Positions 8,386 to 17,091 of a DNA stretch of 64,000 nt are shown here, piece after piece. The position numbers were made by a program, and so were the translations under genes. Each line of letters starts with the position of its first letter. Within the stretch, counting starts at the first letter, position 1. The DNA comes from CAVVMA01 sp963788205 (lineage in GTDB: Bacteria > Desulfobacterota > Binatia > Binatales > Binataceae). The notes under the pieces are model-generated. The model was not told the origin of the DNA. It made no database searches and saw nothing but the letters and a program-made list of their open reading frames with translations. Location of the stretch: assembly GCA_963788205.1 (NCBI GenBank), contig CAWBGG010000005.1, positions 186,001 to 250,000 on the forward strand, read 5' to 3'.

Positions 8386-9633
8386 ATGACCTGCGAGTTG
8401 CTCAAAGGATTCCGCATGCTCGACCTTACCGACGAGAAGGGCGCGCTGTGCGGCAAGATCATCTCTGACTTGGGCGCGGACGTAATCAAGGTCGAATCCC
8501 CCGGCGGATGCTCGACGCGGAACATCCCGCCCTTTCTGGAAGACCAGCCGGGCCCCGACCGCAGCCTCTATTTTCTGGCCTACGAGGCCGGCAAACGCTC
8601 GGTCACGCTGAACCTGGAATCGCCTGATGGGCGCGCGCTGCTCGCCGACCTGGCCAGTAAAGCCGACTTTCTGGTCGAGTCGTATCCGCTCGGTTATCTC
8701 GATTCGATCGGGCTGGGCTACGAGGCGCTCTCGAAGCTCAACCCGCGCCTGGTTTACACCTCGATTACTCCGTTCGGCGATCGCGGACCGGGCAAAAACT
8801 ACAAGGCCGAGGACATCGTGATCTGGGCCGCCGGCGGCATGATGTATCTGATGGGCGAGGAGGGCAAGCCGCCGATCGAGATGGCGCTGCCGCAAGCCGG
8901 TCTCCACGCCGGCGGCGAAGCGGCGATCGCCTCGCTGATCGCGCATTATTCGCGCCAGACCGACGGGCTCGGACAGCGCGTGGTGGTCAACATGCAGGCT
9001 TGCATCGTGTGGACGCTGATGAACGAGCAGGCGATGCCCATCCTCCATGGCGACCATCTCGAACGCACCGGCGTTTACACCGGCGGACTCGGCGCGCGGC
9101 GCAAGATGGTCTACCGATGCCGTGACGGCTACATCTCCGCCGTGATTGGAGCGGGCGCTTCGACCAAGGCGCTGGTCGATTGGCTGGCAGAGGCGGGTTT
9201 CGCCGCCGACTGGATGAAGCAGAAGGACTGGAGCTTCTGGACGCCCGGCATCTTTATGAAGCCCACTGAAAAAGACTTCCAGGAAACCGACGAGCTGGAA
9301 GATTGTATCCAGCGCTTCTTCAACACCATGACCAAGCAGGAGATTTACGATAGCGCGCTCAAGCGCCGGCTGCTGCTGGCTCCGGTCGCCAACGTCGCCG
9401 ACATCGCGGCCGACGTCCAGCTCAAGGCGCGCAACTTCCTGGTGTCCGTGCCGTGCGACACATTGGGCCGCGTGCTGACGATGCCCGGGCCTTTCGCGAA
9501 GCTCAGCGAGACTCCGATCGGTCCGCCGCGCCGTGCGCCACGGCTGGGCGAGCACAATCAAGAGGTGCTGGGCGATTGGCTCGGCTTGAGCGCCGATCGC
9601 TTAAAGCAGCTTCGTAACTCGGGCGCTATCTGA
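8386..9633 (+). CDS. CaiB/BaiF family CoA-transferase (first of a tandem pair)
   Basis: A class III CoA-transferase of 415 residues; the family moves CoA between carboxylic acids such as carnitine, formate or succinate. Visible family features are the N-terminal Rossmann segment (KGFRMLDLTDEKGALCGKII, then LGADVIKVESP), the KRSVTLNLESPDGRALL segment and the DFLVESYPLGYLDSIGLGYE segment. ATG 8386 was chosen because this family starts about ten residues before that Rossmann strand. The second CoA-transferase begins 12 bases after the stop, so the two probably form one operon and perhaps one heteromeric enzyme or a two-step pathway. The substrate is unknown. Confidence 0.85.
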   Translation: MTCELLKGFRMLDLTDEKGALCGKIISDLGADVIKVESPGGCSTRNIPPFLEDQPGPDRSLYFLAYEAGKRSVTLNLESPDGRALLADLASKADFLVESYPLGYLDSIGLGYEALSKLNPRLVYTSITPFGDRGPGKNYKAEDIVIWAAGGMMYLMGEEGKPPIEMALPQAGLHAGGEAAIASLIAHYSRQTDGLGQRVVVNMQACIVWTLMNEQAMPILHGDHLERTGVYTGGLGARRKMVYRCRDGYISAVIGAGASTKALVDWLAEAGFAADWMKQKDWSFWTPGIFMKPTEKDFQETDELEDCIQRFFNTMTKQEIYDSALKRRLLLAPVANVADIAADVQLKARNFLVSVPCDTLGRVLTMPGPFAKLSETPIGPPRRAPRLGEHNQEVLGDWLGLSADRLKQLRNSGAI

Positions 9634-9645
9634 GGGAGAACGATC

Positions 9646-10863
9646 ATGAGCCGTTACGCGTTCGAGGGAGTTCACGTGCTGGATTTCTCCTGGGTCGGCG
9701 TCGGCCCGATCACGACCAAGTACCTCGCCGACAACGGCGCCGAGGTCATCCGGATCGAATCGGCCGCGCGGCCGGACGTGCTCAGGATCGGGCCGCCGTG
9801 GAAGGATGGCCGGCCGGGGATCAATCACAGTCAGTTCTTCGCCAGTTTCAACACCTCCAAGAAAAGCGTCACGCTCGATCTGAACCAGCCCAAGGCGCGC
9901 GAGCTGGTGCTGCGCCTGGTGCCGTGGGCGGACGTGATCGGCGAGAGCTTCACACCCAAGGCGATGCGCAAATGGGGGATGGATTACGAGCAGCTGAGGA
10001 AGATCAAGCCGGAGCTGATCATGTTCTCGACCTGTATGCAGGGTCAGACCGGGCCGAATGCGATGTATCCCGGATTCGGTCAGCTCGCGGCCGCGCTATC
10101 GGGCTTCTACTACATCTCAGGCTACGGCCCGAACGATCCGCCCAGTCCGCCTTACGGCGCTTACAGCGATTTCGTCGCGCCGCGGCTGCTGGGCGCGGCC
10201 GTGATTGCGGCGCTCGACTACCGCCGCCGCACGGGCAAGGGACAGTATATCGACATGTCGCAGTACGAGGCGGCATTGCACAACCTCGCGCCCGCGATCA
10301 TCGATTATTTCGCGACCGGGCGAGTGCTCGGGCCGCGCGCGAATCGCTCGGCGCGGTTCGCTCCGCACGGCGCCTATCGATGCCGCGACGAGGCCGGCGC
10401 TGAGCGATGGATCGCGATCGCTGTCGTGGACGATCAGGAATGGCGCGCGATGCTGGCTGTGTTGGGCGATCCGGCCTGCGATTCGAAATTCGCGACGCCT
10501 GCGGGGCGCCTCGCGCATTTCGAGGCGCTGGACGAATTCGTCTCGCGGCTGGTGCGCGATCGCGAGGCCGGCGCGCTCACCGTCGAGCTTCAAGCCGCGG
10601 GCGTGGCCGCCTATCCGGTGCAGAACTGCGTGGACCTGCATCAGGACGACAATCTCGAGGCGTTCGGCTTCTGGAACTGGCTCGAACACAAGGAGATGGG
10701 CGCCTGCGTCTATGAGGGCTTGCAGCATCGGATGAGCCGCACGCCCGGAGAACTGCGCGCGGCGCCCACACTCGGCCAGCACACCGACGGAGTCCTGACC
10801 GGGATGCTCGGCCTGAGCGCAGCCGAAATCGATCAGCTCAGGAACGAGCGCGTGGTATTCTGA
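9646..10863 (+). CDS. CaiB/BaiF family CoA-transferase (second of a tandem pair)
   Basis: A 405-residue class III CoA-transferase with the same architecture as its upstream neighbour: FEGVHVLDFSWVGVGPITTKYLADNGAEVIRIE at the N-terminus (residues 4-36), the KKSVTLDLNQPKARELVL segment and the GFGQLAAALSG region. A GGGAGAACGATC stretch before ATG 9646 supplies a good ribosome-binding site. The two copies are clearly diverged, so they are not a recent duplication. The acid substrate cannot be inferred. Confidence 0.87.
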   Translation: MSRYAFEGVHVLDFSWVGVGPITTKYLADNGAEVIRIESAARPDVLRIGPPWKDGRPGINHSQFFASFNTSKKSVTLDLNQPKARELVLRLVPWADVIGESFTPKAMRKWGMDYEQLRKIKPELIMFSTCMQGQTGPNAMYPGFGQLAAALSGFYYISGYGPNDPPSPPYGAYSDFVAPRLLGAAVIAALDYRRRTGKGQYIDMSQYEAALHNLAPAIIDYFATGRVLGPRANRSARFAPHGAYRCRDEAGAERWIAIAVVDDQEWRAMLAVLGDPACDSKFATPAGRLAHFEALDEFVSRLVRDREAGALTVELQAAGVAAYPVQNCVDLHQDDNLEAFGFWNWLEHKEMGACVYEGLQHRMSRTPGELRAAPTLGQHTDGVLTGMLGLSAAEIDQLRNERVVF

Positions 10864-10890
10864 GCGCGGGCCTGTCAGGCCCGTAACGGA

Positions 10891-12141
10891 TTGCGCTACG
10901 AACTGCAGATCGCCCTGCGCTACCTGCGCGCCCGACGGCGCGAAGCGTTCATCTCGGTCACGACCCTGTTCACCGCCACGGGCGTGATGATCGGCGTTGC
11001 CGCGCTGACGATCGTGATCGCGGTGATGAACGGCTTCGAGGCCGACCTGCGCGAACGTGTGCTCAGTCTCACCCCACAAATCCAAATCCTCAACTACGAG
11101 ACCCCGATGACCGACTATCCCGCCATCGAGGTGGGCGCCAACCGAATCGCCGGAGTGGAGGGTTCCGATCCGTTTCTGGTGGGACAGGCCATGATCAGCT
11201 CGGCGCACGGAATCAGCGGCGTGCTGATCCGCGGCGTCGAACCGGACAATCCAGTCGTGATTGCGGAGCTGGGGCGCTATGTCGATCGCGGTGCGCTGTC
11301 GAGTCTCAGCCGGAAGTACCCCGCCGGCTCATCCGGCTCCGGCGCGGCGCCAATCGCCGCTATCGCCATCGGCGGTACCCTCGCTGACAAGTTCAAGCTG
11401 AAACCGGGCGACACGGTAAAGCTGGTCGCGCCGATACTGTCGGGGCCGGATTCGGAGCTGACCACCAAGAGCGCGTCGTTCGAGGTCGGCGCGATCTTCG
11501 ACTCGGGAGTGAACTACATCGACAAAGGTATCGTGTTCGTCAATCTTCCCGTCGCGCAGACGTTCTTCGGGCGCGAGGGCAAGGTTGACGGGGTCGAGGT
11601 CCGGCTGGCGAACCTCGACGATACCACGCGCGTCACGGTGGCGCTCAGCCGGGCGTTTCCGCATCCATATCGGGTCCGCAACTGGATCGAATTCAATCAA
11701 GCCGCGTCGGCGGGATTCGCGATGCTGAAGCGGGTGTACTCGCTGGTGCTGCTGCTTCTGATCGGGGTGGCGGCGTTCAACCTGGTCGCAACTCTGATCA
11801 TGGTCGTAATGGAAAAGCGCAAGGACATCGCGGTGCTGATCACGATGGGCGCGACGCAGGGAGGCGTGCGGCTGATATTCGTGATGAAGGGGCTGATCGT
11901 CGGCGCTGCCGGCACCGCCGCCGGCCTAATCCTGGGCGGCCTGGGATGCTTCATCCTGGCGCGCTATCACTTCATAACAATTCCGAGGGAAATATACGGG
12001 ATTTCGACCCTGCCGATCGAAGTCGCGCCGCTGAGCTTTGCGGGCGTCGCGGCAGCCTCGCTCACCCTTTGCCTGCTCGCCTCGCTCTACCCGGCACGCC
12101 AAGCGTCACGCGAGCTGCCGACCGCTATTCTGCGCTCGTAA
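10891..12141 (+). CDS. Lipoprotein-releasing ABC transporter permease (LolC/LolE family)
   Basis: Inner-membrane permease that, with the ATPase LolD, extracts lipoproteins for transfer to LolA. The 416-residue protein has the LolC/E N-terminus (RYELQIALRYLRARRREAFIS), a first membrane helix, a large periplasmic MacB-type domain and three C-terminal helices. FtsX-family signatures are VMEKRKDIAVLITMGAT and LYPARQASRELPTAILRS at the end. Translation starts at TTG 10891, set by the family's usual N-terminus. No lolD ATPase gene follows, which is unusual because lolD often adjoins the permease. Confidence 0.88.
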   Translation: MRYELQIALRYLRARRREAFISVTTLFTATGVMIGVAALTIVIAVMNGFEADLRERVLSLTPQIQILNYETPMTDYPAIEVGANRIAGVEGSDPFLVGQAMISSAHGISGVLIRGVEPDNPVVIAELGRYVDRGALSSLSRKYPAGSSGSGAAPIAAIAIGGTLADKFKLKPGDTVKLVAPILSGPDSELTTKSASFEVGAIFDSGVNYIDKGIVFVNLPVAQTFFGREGKVDGVEVRLANLDDTTRVTVALSRAFPHPYRVRNWIEFNQAASAGFAMLKRVYSLVLLLLIGVAAFNLVATLIMVVMEKRKDIAVLITMGATQGGVRLIFVMKGLIVGAAGTAAGLILGGLGCFILARYHFITIPREIYGISTLPIEVAPLSFAGVAAASLTLCLLASLYPARQASRELPTAILRS

Positions 12142-12185
12142 AGGCGACCGGCTCGCGACGGACTCAGCGCCCGGCCTCGCGTGGT

Positions 12186-12464
12186 CTAGCCTTCGCCGGG
12201 TTCCGGATTGGGCTTGGGCGCAAGCTTGGGCTTGCGGACTACGAGAGTCTCGTGGCCGCGCACCTTGATCGTACGCGCCGGCTCGGAGTGACTGTTGCCC
12301 CCCGAAACGTGGTCAGTCCGATGCGGGCGTGCGGTCGTCCTTCGCCGCCGCCAGTCACTCAGCTCCTCCGAGAGCTTTGAGGCCAGCGAGTCGCGCTCCT
12401 GGCCCGCTTCCCTCCCATCCTCATCACCCTTGACCTGATTACCGTCTCGGTCTTCCAAACTCAT
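12186..12464 (-). CDS. Small charged hypothetical protein
   Basis: A 92-residue frame starting MSLEDRDGNQVKG, rich in Glu, Asp, Arg and Lys and ending in a Pro/Lys tail (KPKLAPKPNPEPGEG). No known domain is recognised. The start has a plausible ribosome-binding site (AAGGAGAAGAGGAG upstream of ATG), which is the main reason for calling it. It lies between the Lol permease and the SCP2 gene and looks largely disordered. Confidence 0.45.
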   Translation of the reverse strand: MSLEDRDGNQVKGDEDGREAGQERDSLASKLSEELSDWRRRRTTARPHRTDHVSGGNSHSEPARTIKVRGHETLVVRKPKLAPKPNPEPGEG

Positions 12465-12696
12465 CTGGCTCCTCTTCTCCTTGCAACCCCGTTAAACCTC
12501 TCTATTCAATCTCTCATCGCGATCGCTAAGCCATTTATGTTCAATGAGAACTCTGCAGGGGGGAGCGCTCAATCACGGTAGTCTTGGGCGGTCAGCGGAT
12601 GGTTTTGTATCCTGATTGGTCCGGTACGGGGGCCTTACCGGAAAATATTCGTAGGAAATGTTTCGCTGAGGGGTGTCTGGCTGGAGATGCTTTTGG

Positions 12697-12725
12697 CACC
12701 GGGCCCTCATCGCGAGGGCCCGGTG
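12697..12725 (-). terminator. Perfect 12-bp hairpin after the SCP2 gene
   Basis: CACCGGGCCCTC (12697-12708) pairs perfectly with GAGGGCCCGGTG (12714-12725) around a 5-base loop, 16 bases past the stop of the SCP2 gene. The position suggests a terminator, but neither strand has a real T-tract after it. Confidence 0.5.
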
Positions 12726-12741
12726 CGAACTTTACAGACCT

Positions 12742-13077
12742 CTACTGCTGGAACAGGCTCTGCATCCGGAGGGCCAAGCCCATGTCGCCCGCGATGCGCA
12801 GCTTGCCGCTCATGAACGCGACCTGGCCATTGAGCTTGCCGCTCAGCATGTCCAGGTAGTCCTGCGCGGTCATCGAGATCGTGATGCTCGGTGAGGCGTG
12901 CGGTCCTTCCTTCACCTCGCACTTGTCGTTATCGATCGAGACGTTCCATTTGCCGCCACCGTCGCCCGACAGATCGAACACGTAAACGGCTTTGAGACCT
13001 TTCGCCGCGTCCTTGTTGAAGCGGCTTGCCATCATATCAAACGCTTGTTTACACGAAGTTGGTGCAGCTTCTGCCAT
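12742..13077 (-). CDS. SCP2 sterol-carrier domain protein
   Basis: A single SCP2 domain of 111 residues, a fold that binds lipids or fatty acyl-CoA. Typical segments are KGLKAVYVFDLSGDGGGKWNV, the ITISMTAQDYLDMLSGKLNG strand-helix and the C-terminal AFMSGKLRIAGDMGLALRMQ. The start MAEAAPTS at 13077 follows an AGGAGG sequence with a long spacer of about 12 bases; the frame remains open upstream without family similarity. Actinobacteria and lineages with sterol- or hydrocarbon-related metabolism often have several such small proteins. The ligand is unknown. Confidence 0.9.
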   Translation of the reverse strand: MAEAAPTSCKQAFDMMASRFNKDAAKGLKAVYVFDLSGDGGGKWNVSIDNDKCEVKEGPHASPSITISMTAQDYLDMLSGKLNGQVAFMSGKLRIAGDMGLALRMQSLFQQ

Positions 13078-13201
13078 GGGAAATGCAAACCTCCTGATGG
13101 GGAAGAAAACTCGCTTGTTTCTTAGCCATATAAGCCCGCGTTGCAAAACTTGTCAATAGTCTGGAGCATTGATTCGGCAGGCCCGTTAGGCGGCCGATGC
13201 C

Positions 13202-13606
13202 TCAAAAGATACTTCCGGGAACGACCATGATCAGGTTCGTTCTCACCTTCACCGGCGCCGCTTGCTCGGTGACCGTGACCGCGCGCTGCTTCTCCATGTC
13301 GGTGGTCACCTGCCCCTTGAGGTACGCATCGCTGCCGATCACGGTCGCGGTGACTTTGCCCAACCCGGCATTCTGCAGTTCGCGATTGATCTTCGCTTCG
13401 TTCTCGGCCCATTCCTCTCTATCGGTGATCAGCGTGTTGACCACGTTGTTCACCCCGGGCACGCCAGCCACCGCACGCTCGGCCGCGGATCTGGAATCGC
13501 TATCGAAGACCTTGCCGAACAGCGTCACGGTGCCGTTGTCGGTATACGCCTTGACGCGATTAAACCTGCGATCGGCGCGCAACCGGGTCTGCACTAGCGT
13601 CAGCAA
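13202..13606 (-). CDS. BON domain segment, probably the C-terminus of the neighbouring zinc-ribbon protein
   Basis: About 134 residues with one BON-like domain: LRADRRFNRVKAYTDNGTVT, then LFGKVFDSDSRSAAERA and VPGVNNVVNTL. A second, weaker repeat follows (VTATVIGSDAYLKGQVTT). BON domains bind phospholipid or act in envelope integrity and need export, but this frame has no signal sequence. It overlaps the 3' end of the zinc-ribbon/transmembrane frame by 47 bases, and moving forward one base joins the two without a gap. It is most likely the C-terminal domain of that protein, split by a one-base insertion. Translation from TTG 13606 as a separate protein is the alternative. Confidence 0.6.
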   Translation of the reverse strand: MLTLVQTRLRADRRFNRVKAYTDNGTVTLFGKVFDSDSRSAAERAVAGVPGVNNVVNTLITDREEWAENEAKINRELQNAGLGKVTATVIGSDAYLKGQVTTDMEKQRAVTVTEQAAPVKVRTNLIMVVPGSIF

Positions 13607-14657
13607 CGATGGCCGTGGAGTCGGGGTCGGTTTCGGCTTCCGCCGGGGATGCCGCGTCGGCGACGCCGCCGGGATCGGAGACTGCCGAAGGCGGCGTGGG
13701 GCTGGGCGCCGCGACTTCTGTGGGAATAACTTCAGGGGTCGGAATTAGCTCCGAGGCATACTCCGGCGGCGCCGCAGGGTCGAGGTGGGCAATCTTGTCG
13801 GCCAGCGTCTTGTCGATATCGTCGCGCTCGGCCCCGTCGCGAGCGAAGATTATCGGATAGTCGACCTCCACCGCGGTGCCGCCGAACGAGCTGTACCGCC
13901 ATCCCATCATGGTCTTGACCACTTCTGCATCGAGACTCGGATTGGGCGCGGTCGAAATCAGCACGCGGCCCTCGGTTACTTCGCCCGACGGCATGACCTG
14001 CAGCCGCACCGCCATTCCGTCGTGCACGGTAGCGTCGGAGGCGAGCGACCGCCGGTAGAGGTCCATCAATCCCGCTTCGTTGTCGCCGAACAACTTGCCC
14101 GAAGCCGCTTGATCGCGCTCGGGTGCCGCGGCCGATTCGCCCGTAACCTGCACGGCAACCTTCTCCGAGAGCGCGACGATCGGGCCGGCCGCAACCGCCG
14201 GCGTCGCAGCGATAGTCGGCGTGGGCACCAACGCGGGGTTCGGCGGCTGTCCCTGGCTCAGATGAATCGCGAACCATGCTCCGCCGGCCAGCGCCACCAG
14301 CGCGGCCACGATGTAGATAATCCTCCCAAAGATGCTCCCGCCGCTCGAGGCGGGTTCGAGCGGCTCGTCGTCGAAGGTCGTCCTGCCGGCCGAGGTTTGC
14401 GTCAATTGTCCGGGCGTGGCCGACCCGGCTGGCGGACTGGCTTTCGCATCGGCAAGCCGCGCGCCGCAAAAATTGCATATCAACTCGCCGGGCTCTGCCT
14501 TGCCGCCGCATACCGGACATTCGATGGCCGGCGGTGTGGGCTCAGCGATGGCCGTGGTCCGGGTCGATGCGGCGTCGGCGGTAAGCGCGCTGCCGTCGGC
14601 ATCGCAGAACCGCTCGCTGTCGGGAAAGCTCTTGTGGCATTGTGGACAGGTTTTCAT
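13560..14657 (-). CDS. Zinc-ribbon transmembrane protein with AgmX/TonB-like domain
   Basis: Starting at MKTCPQCHKSFP (14657), the protein has two zinc-ribbon modules (CPQC...FCDADG, then CPVCG...CNFCG), a disordered linker, one membrane helix (IIYIVAALVALAGGAWFAI) and an exported region. That region (GEVTEGRVLISTAPNPSLDA, then MMGWRYSSFGG) resembles the AgmX/PglI or TonB-like C-terminal domain of myxobacterial motility and energy-transducing proteins. The reading frame ends in a low-complexity tail (VADASADPVARRSQV) exactly where the BON frame begins, so the real protein is probably about 484 residues and includes the BON domain. Its function is unknown; the layout suggests an inner-membrane protein reaching the envelope. 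Confidence 0.7.
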   Translation of the reverse strand: MKTCPQCHKSFPDSERFCDADGSALTADAASTRTTAIAEPTPPAIECPVCGGKAEPGELICNFCGARLADAKASPPAGSATPGQLTQTSAGRTTFDDEPLEPASSGGSIFGRIIYIVAALVALAGGAWFAIHLSQGQPPNPALVPTPTIAATPAVAAGPIVALSEKVAVQVTGESAAAPERDQAASGKLFGDNEAGLMDLYRRSLASDATVHDGMAVRLQVMPSGEVTEGRVLISTAPNPSLDAEVVKTMMGWRYSSFGGTAVEVDYPIIFARDGAERDDIDKTLADKIAHLDPAAPPEYASELIPTPEVIPTEVAAPSPTPPSAVSDPGGVADAASPAEAETDPDSTAIVADASADPVARRSQV

Positions 14658-14765
14658 GGTCGAGGCTCGCCCTTTGCTCGCGCGATCTGACTGACAACAA
14701 AATGATACGCAGGCCTTGCCGGCAAGACCATCCACCCGGCCGGCGGAAAAGACACCCGCGCGGAC

Positions 14766-15620
14766 TCAGAACCTGGACATCAGATGCTCGTGATATTGCT
14801 CCATCGCGGCGAGGGCGTCGCGAGTGCCGGGGCCGCCTGCCACGATGATTCGCGAGACGCCCATCGCGGCGAATTCCCTCGCCTGATCGAGCGTGAGCTG
14901 GCCGCCCAGGCGCGGGCTGACCGTGATCTCCAGCGCGATAGTGCGATTAGCCGCACGTTCATGCTCGCGCAGCCGCGCGATGATCGTGCGGGTCTGCTCC
15001 ATCTCTTCCGCGATTCCGTACCATCCGTCGCCGATCTGCGCCGCGCGCTTGAGCGAGGGCTCACTATGGCCGCCCATGACGATCGGCGGATGGGGCCGCT
15101 GGACGGGCTTGGGCTCGAATCTGAAACCCTCGATTCCCACCGTGCGCCCGCGATAGACCGGATCGCTTTTGCCCCACATCTCTTTCATCAGCGCCAGATA
15201 CTCGCGCGTGCGCCGCGCGCGATCTTTGAAGCTCATCCCGACGCCTTCGAACTCCTCCTCCAGCCATCCGATTCCCACCCCAAAGATGAACCGTCCACCC
15301 GACAGCACGTCGAGACTCGCGACCGCCTTGGCGGTCGCAAACGGGTTGCGCAGCGGCACCACGAAGATTCCGGTCGCGAGCCGAATCCGGCTGGTGATTC
15401 CGGCCACGTAGGCCAGCGCCAGCATCGGATCGTGCAGCGGCGTCTCAGGCGGCGCCGGCAGCCGTCCGCTCGCACTGTAGGGATAGCGCGACTTGTAGAC
15501 CACCGGCAGCAGGATATGCTCGGGAATCCAGAGCGACTCGAAGCCCAGCTCCTCGGCCTTGCGCGCGATCGCGGCGAGACTCGACCCCTGGGTTTGAAAC
15601 AGGAACGTGCCGAATTTCAT
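14766..15620 (-). CDS. LLM-class (luciferase-like) F420-dependent oxidoreductase
   Basis: A TIM-barrel flavin or F420-dependent enzyme of 284 residues. Family features are the N-terminal FGTFLFQTQG strand, ARKAEELGFESLWIPEHI, the RIRLATGIFVVPLRNPF segment and the LSGGRFIFGVGIGWLEEEFEG motif (residues about 105-125). The C-terminal part ends with the MGVSRIIVAGGPG strand. Many such enzymes in actinobacteria and Binatota use F420, but FMN cannot be excluded. The substrate is unknown. A paralogue of the same superfamily lies at 57464-58447. Confidence 0.87.
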   Translation of the reverse strand: MKFGTFLFQTQGSSLAAIARKAEELGFESLWIPEHILLPVVYKSRYPYSASGRLPAPPETPLHDPMLALAYVAGITSRIRLATGIFVVPLRNPFATAKAVASLDVLSGGRFIFGVGIGWLEEEFEGVGMSFKDRARRTREYLALMKEMWGKSDPVYRGRTVGIEGFRFEPKPVQRPHPPIVMGGHSEPSLKRAAQIGDGWYGIAEEMEQTRTIIARLREHERAANRTIALEITVSPRLGGQLTLDQAREFAAMGVSRIIVAGGPGTRDALAAMEQYHEHLMSRF

Positions 15621-15745
15621 TGACGCCTCCTTCGCGAGCGATCCGGGCAGCGATACCCGGCTCGCTGTTCGATAACCGCGACTGTAGATCGCGCCGGGAA
15701 CCGGAGGAAACGGATTCGCGCAGGGGCGCGCGCGGAAGAAGGGAA

Positions 15746-15991
15746 CTATCGCGGCTGGCGCGTGGCGTCCTTGGAGGTCGTGCGGTGGCCCGCCGCCGGC
15801 GCATTAGGGGCCGCCATGCTTCGCGCGAGCTCCAGACACGGCGCGCAGACCGCGATCGCGTCGCAGCAGGTCTGGCGCATCACCAGCCATTCGTGCGGCT
15901 TGCCGCACACCGCGCAGTGTAGCTCGCCCGGAGCAAATGGTGACGGCGTTACCGTCATGCCCGGAAGCTGAATTTGCGCCAACGCCGCCAT
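15746..15991 (-). CDS. Small four-cysteine protein, probable zinc-binding
   Basis: An 81-residue protein with CAVCGKPHEW, then CC, then CAPCLELA. The spacing CxxC...CC...CxxC suggests one or two structural zinc sites. No family is recognised. A candidate promoter ends about 25 bases before the start codon and a hairpin-forming palindrome lies upstream of it, which supports a real, independently transcribed gene. Confidence 0.6.
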   Translation of the reverse strand: MAALAQIQLPGMTVTPSPFAPGELHCAVCGKPHEWLVMRQTCCDAIAVCAPCLELARSMAAPNAPAAGHRTTSKDATRQPR

Positions 15992-16017
15992 CGTGACCCG
16001 ATCTTCGCGGCGGGTCA

Positions 16018-16045
16018 GCTATAAGTCAATCTTGAATATGGACAA
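16018..16045 (-). promoter_or_regulatory. Candidate promoter of the small cysteine protein
   Basis: On the minus strand: TTGTCC (16045-16040), 16 bases, TATAGC (16023-16018), in an AT-rich pocket unusual for this genome. The predicted start site is about 20 bases upstream of the ATG at 15991. Confidence 0.45.
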
Positions 16046-16055
16046 TTAGAATACT

Positions 16056-16076
16056 AATCCTACTTATAGTAGGATT
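16056..16076. repeat. 8-bp inverted repeat upstream of promoter
   Basis: AATCCTAC (16056-16063) and GTAGGATT (16069-16076) form a perfect palindrome with a 5-base centre, just upstream of the candidate promoter. It could be an operator or activator site. Confidence 0.45.
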
Positions 16077-16101
16077 CCATCTGGCTATTGGCCAAATGAA
16101 A

Positions 16102-16121
16102 GGCCGTCCGTGCGGACGGCC
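16102..16121 (-). terminator. Terminator of the fatty acid desaturase gene
   Basis: GGCCGTC (16102-16108) pairs with GACGGCC (16115-16121), and the stem can extend by two more base pairs. Read on the minus strand it is followed by TTTCATTT, as expected for an intrinsic terminator after the desaturase. Confidence 0.6.
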
Positions 16122-16167
16122 CTGAGCTGAAAACGATCGCTCGGTAGCGCGGATACGGAGAGCGGAC

Positions 16168-17091
16168 TCAGCTCGCCAGGTCCAGGCGCTCCTGCGCGTG
16201 CGGGCGGCGCACGTCGGTGGCCAGATGCAACCGTTCGAGCGCCACGATCACCAGGTAGCCGACATCAGGCTGGCGCCACGACCATCCCAGCCGCGCCGAG
16301 CCGGGCCGCGCGTGATGATTGCGATGCCAGTTCTCGCCTTGCAGGAAATGCATCAGGCCGAGCCACGGCACATTGCGGCTCGAGTCCTCGCCGCGCGTGA
16401 CGCCGGGTTGCTGATGGCAGATGCTGTTTACGAAGCATTGAGCGTGCAGCGCAAACACCAGCCGGATCGCTCCCAGCCAGAAAAACGCCGCCAGCCCGAA
16501 GTACAATCCGCTGAAAAAAGACACTGCCAGTATCGGCACTTGCAGCCAGCGCCATGCGGCCAGCGATTTGAGGTCGGCCCCATAGCGCTCGATCGGCGGA
16601 TCGCCGGCCTGCCAGAGCCATCTGAGATGCGCCCACCAGAATCCGCCCCACATCGGGCTCGAAATATCGTCGGGCGTGTCGGCCTTGGCATGATGGAGCC
16701 GATGGCCGGCCGCCCACGTGAGGGGATTGCCCGAGCCGTTGGCGACCGCGAAGAAGATCAGGGTCGAGCGCACCCACGGATTAAGTTTCAGCGCGCGATG
16801 CGCGATCGTCCGATGGTACGCGACGGTGGTACCCAGCCCGCCAATCCAGGCCAGCGCGATTGCGCCGAGCAGAATGCGCCATCCCGGCAGCGGATACAGG
16901 ATGAGCCCGACCACGGCCGTGACGTGAATCAGCATGATCCAGAGGAACACGCCGAGATCGTGCTCCCCGGTGCGCCACCAGGGCCACTCCCAGGGCCGGA
17001 TTTGGCCCAGAGGCCGGCTCGCGCGAAGCGAACGGCCGGGAAGCGGATCGGTAATGGTGGCAGCCTGTTCGGCGGCGACAGTGCTTGACAT
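16168..17091 (-). CDS. Membrane fatty acid (acyl-CoA) desaturase
   Basis: Di-iron membrane desaturase of the stearoyl-CoA delta-9 type, introducing a double bond into a fatty acyl chain. All three histidine boxes are present: HRTIAH, HRLHH and NWHRNHH (in FLQGENWHRNHHARPG). Four or so membrane segments surround them (FLWIMLIHVTAVVGLILY; ILLGAIALAWIGGLG; VPILAVSFFSGLYFGLAAFF). ATG 17091 was chosen because AGGAGG lies nine bases before it; a TTG three codons earlier is less likely. Whether the substrate is acyl-CoA or acyl-lipid is not evident. It probably adjusts membrane fluidity. Confidence 0.93.
   Translation of the reverse strand: MSSTVAAEQAATITDPLPGRSLRASRPLGQIRPWEWPWWRTGEHDLGVFLWIMLIHVTAVVGLILYPLPGWRILLGAIALAWIGGLGTTVAYHRTIAHRALKLNPWVRSTLIFFAVANGSGNPLTWAAGHRLHHAKADTPDDISSPMWGGFWWAHLRWLWQAGDPPIERYGADLKSLAAWRWLQVPILAVSFFSGLYFGLAAFFWLGAIRLVFALHAQCFVNSICHQQPGVTRGEDSSRNVPWLGLMHFLQGENWHRNHHARPGSARLGWSWRQPDVGYLVIVALERLHLATDVRRPHAQERLDLAS

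Noticed and set aside
7966..9561. Long minus-strand open frame opposite the first CoA-transferase
   Set aside because: It is the GC-rich shadow of a clear CaiB/BaiF gene; its translation is His/Arg/Gly-rich with no family features.
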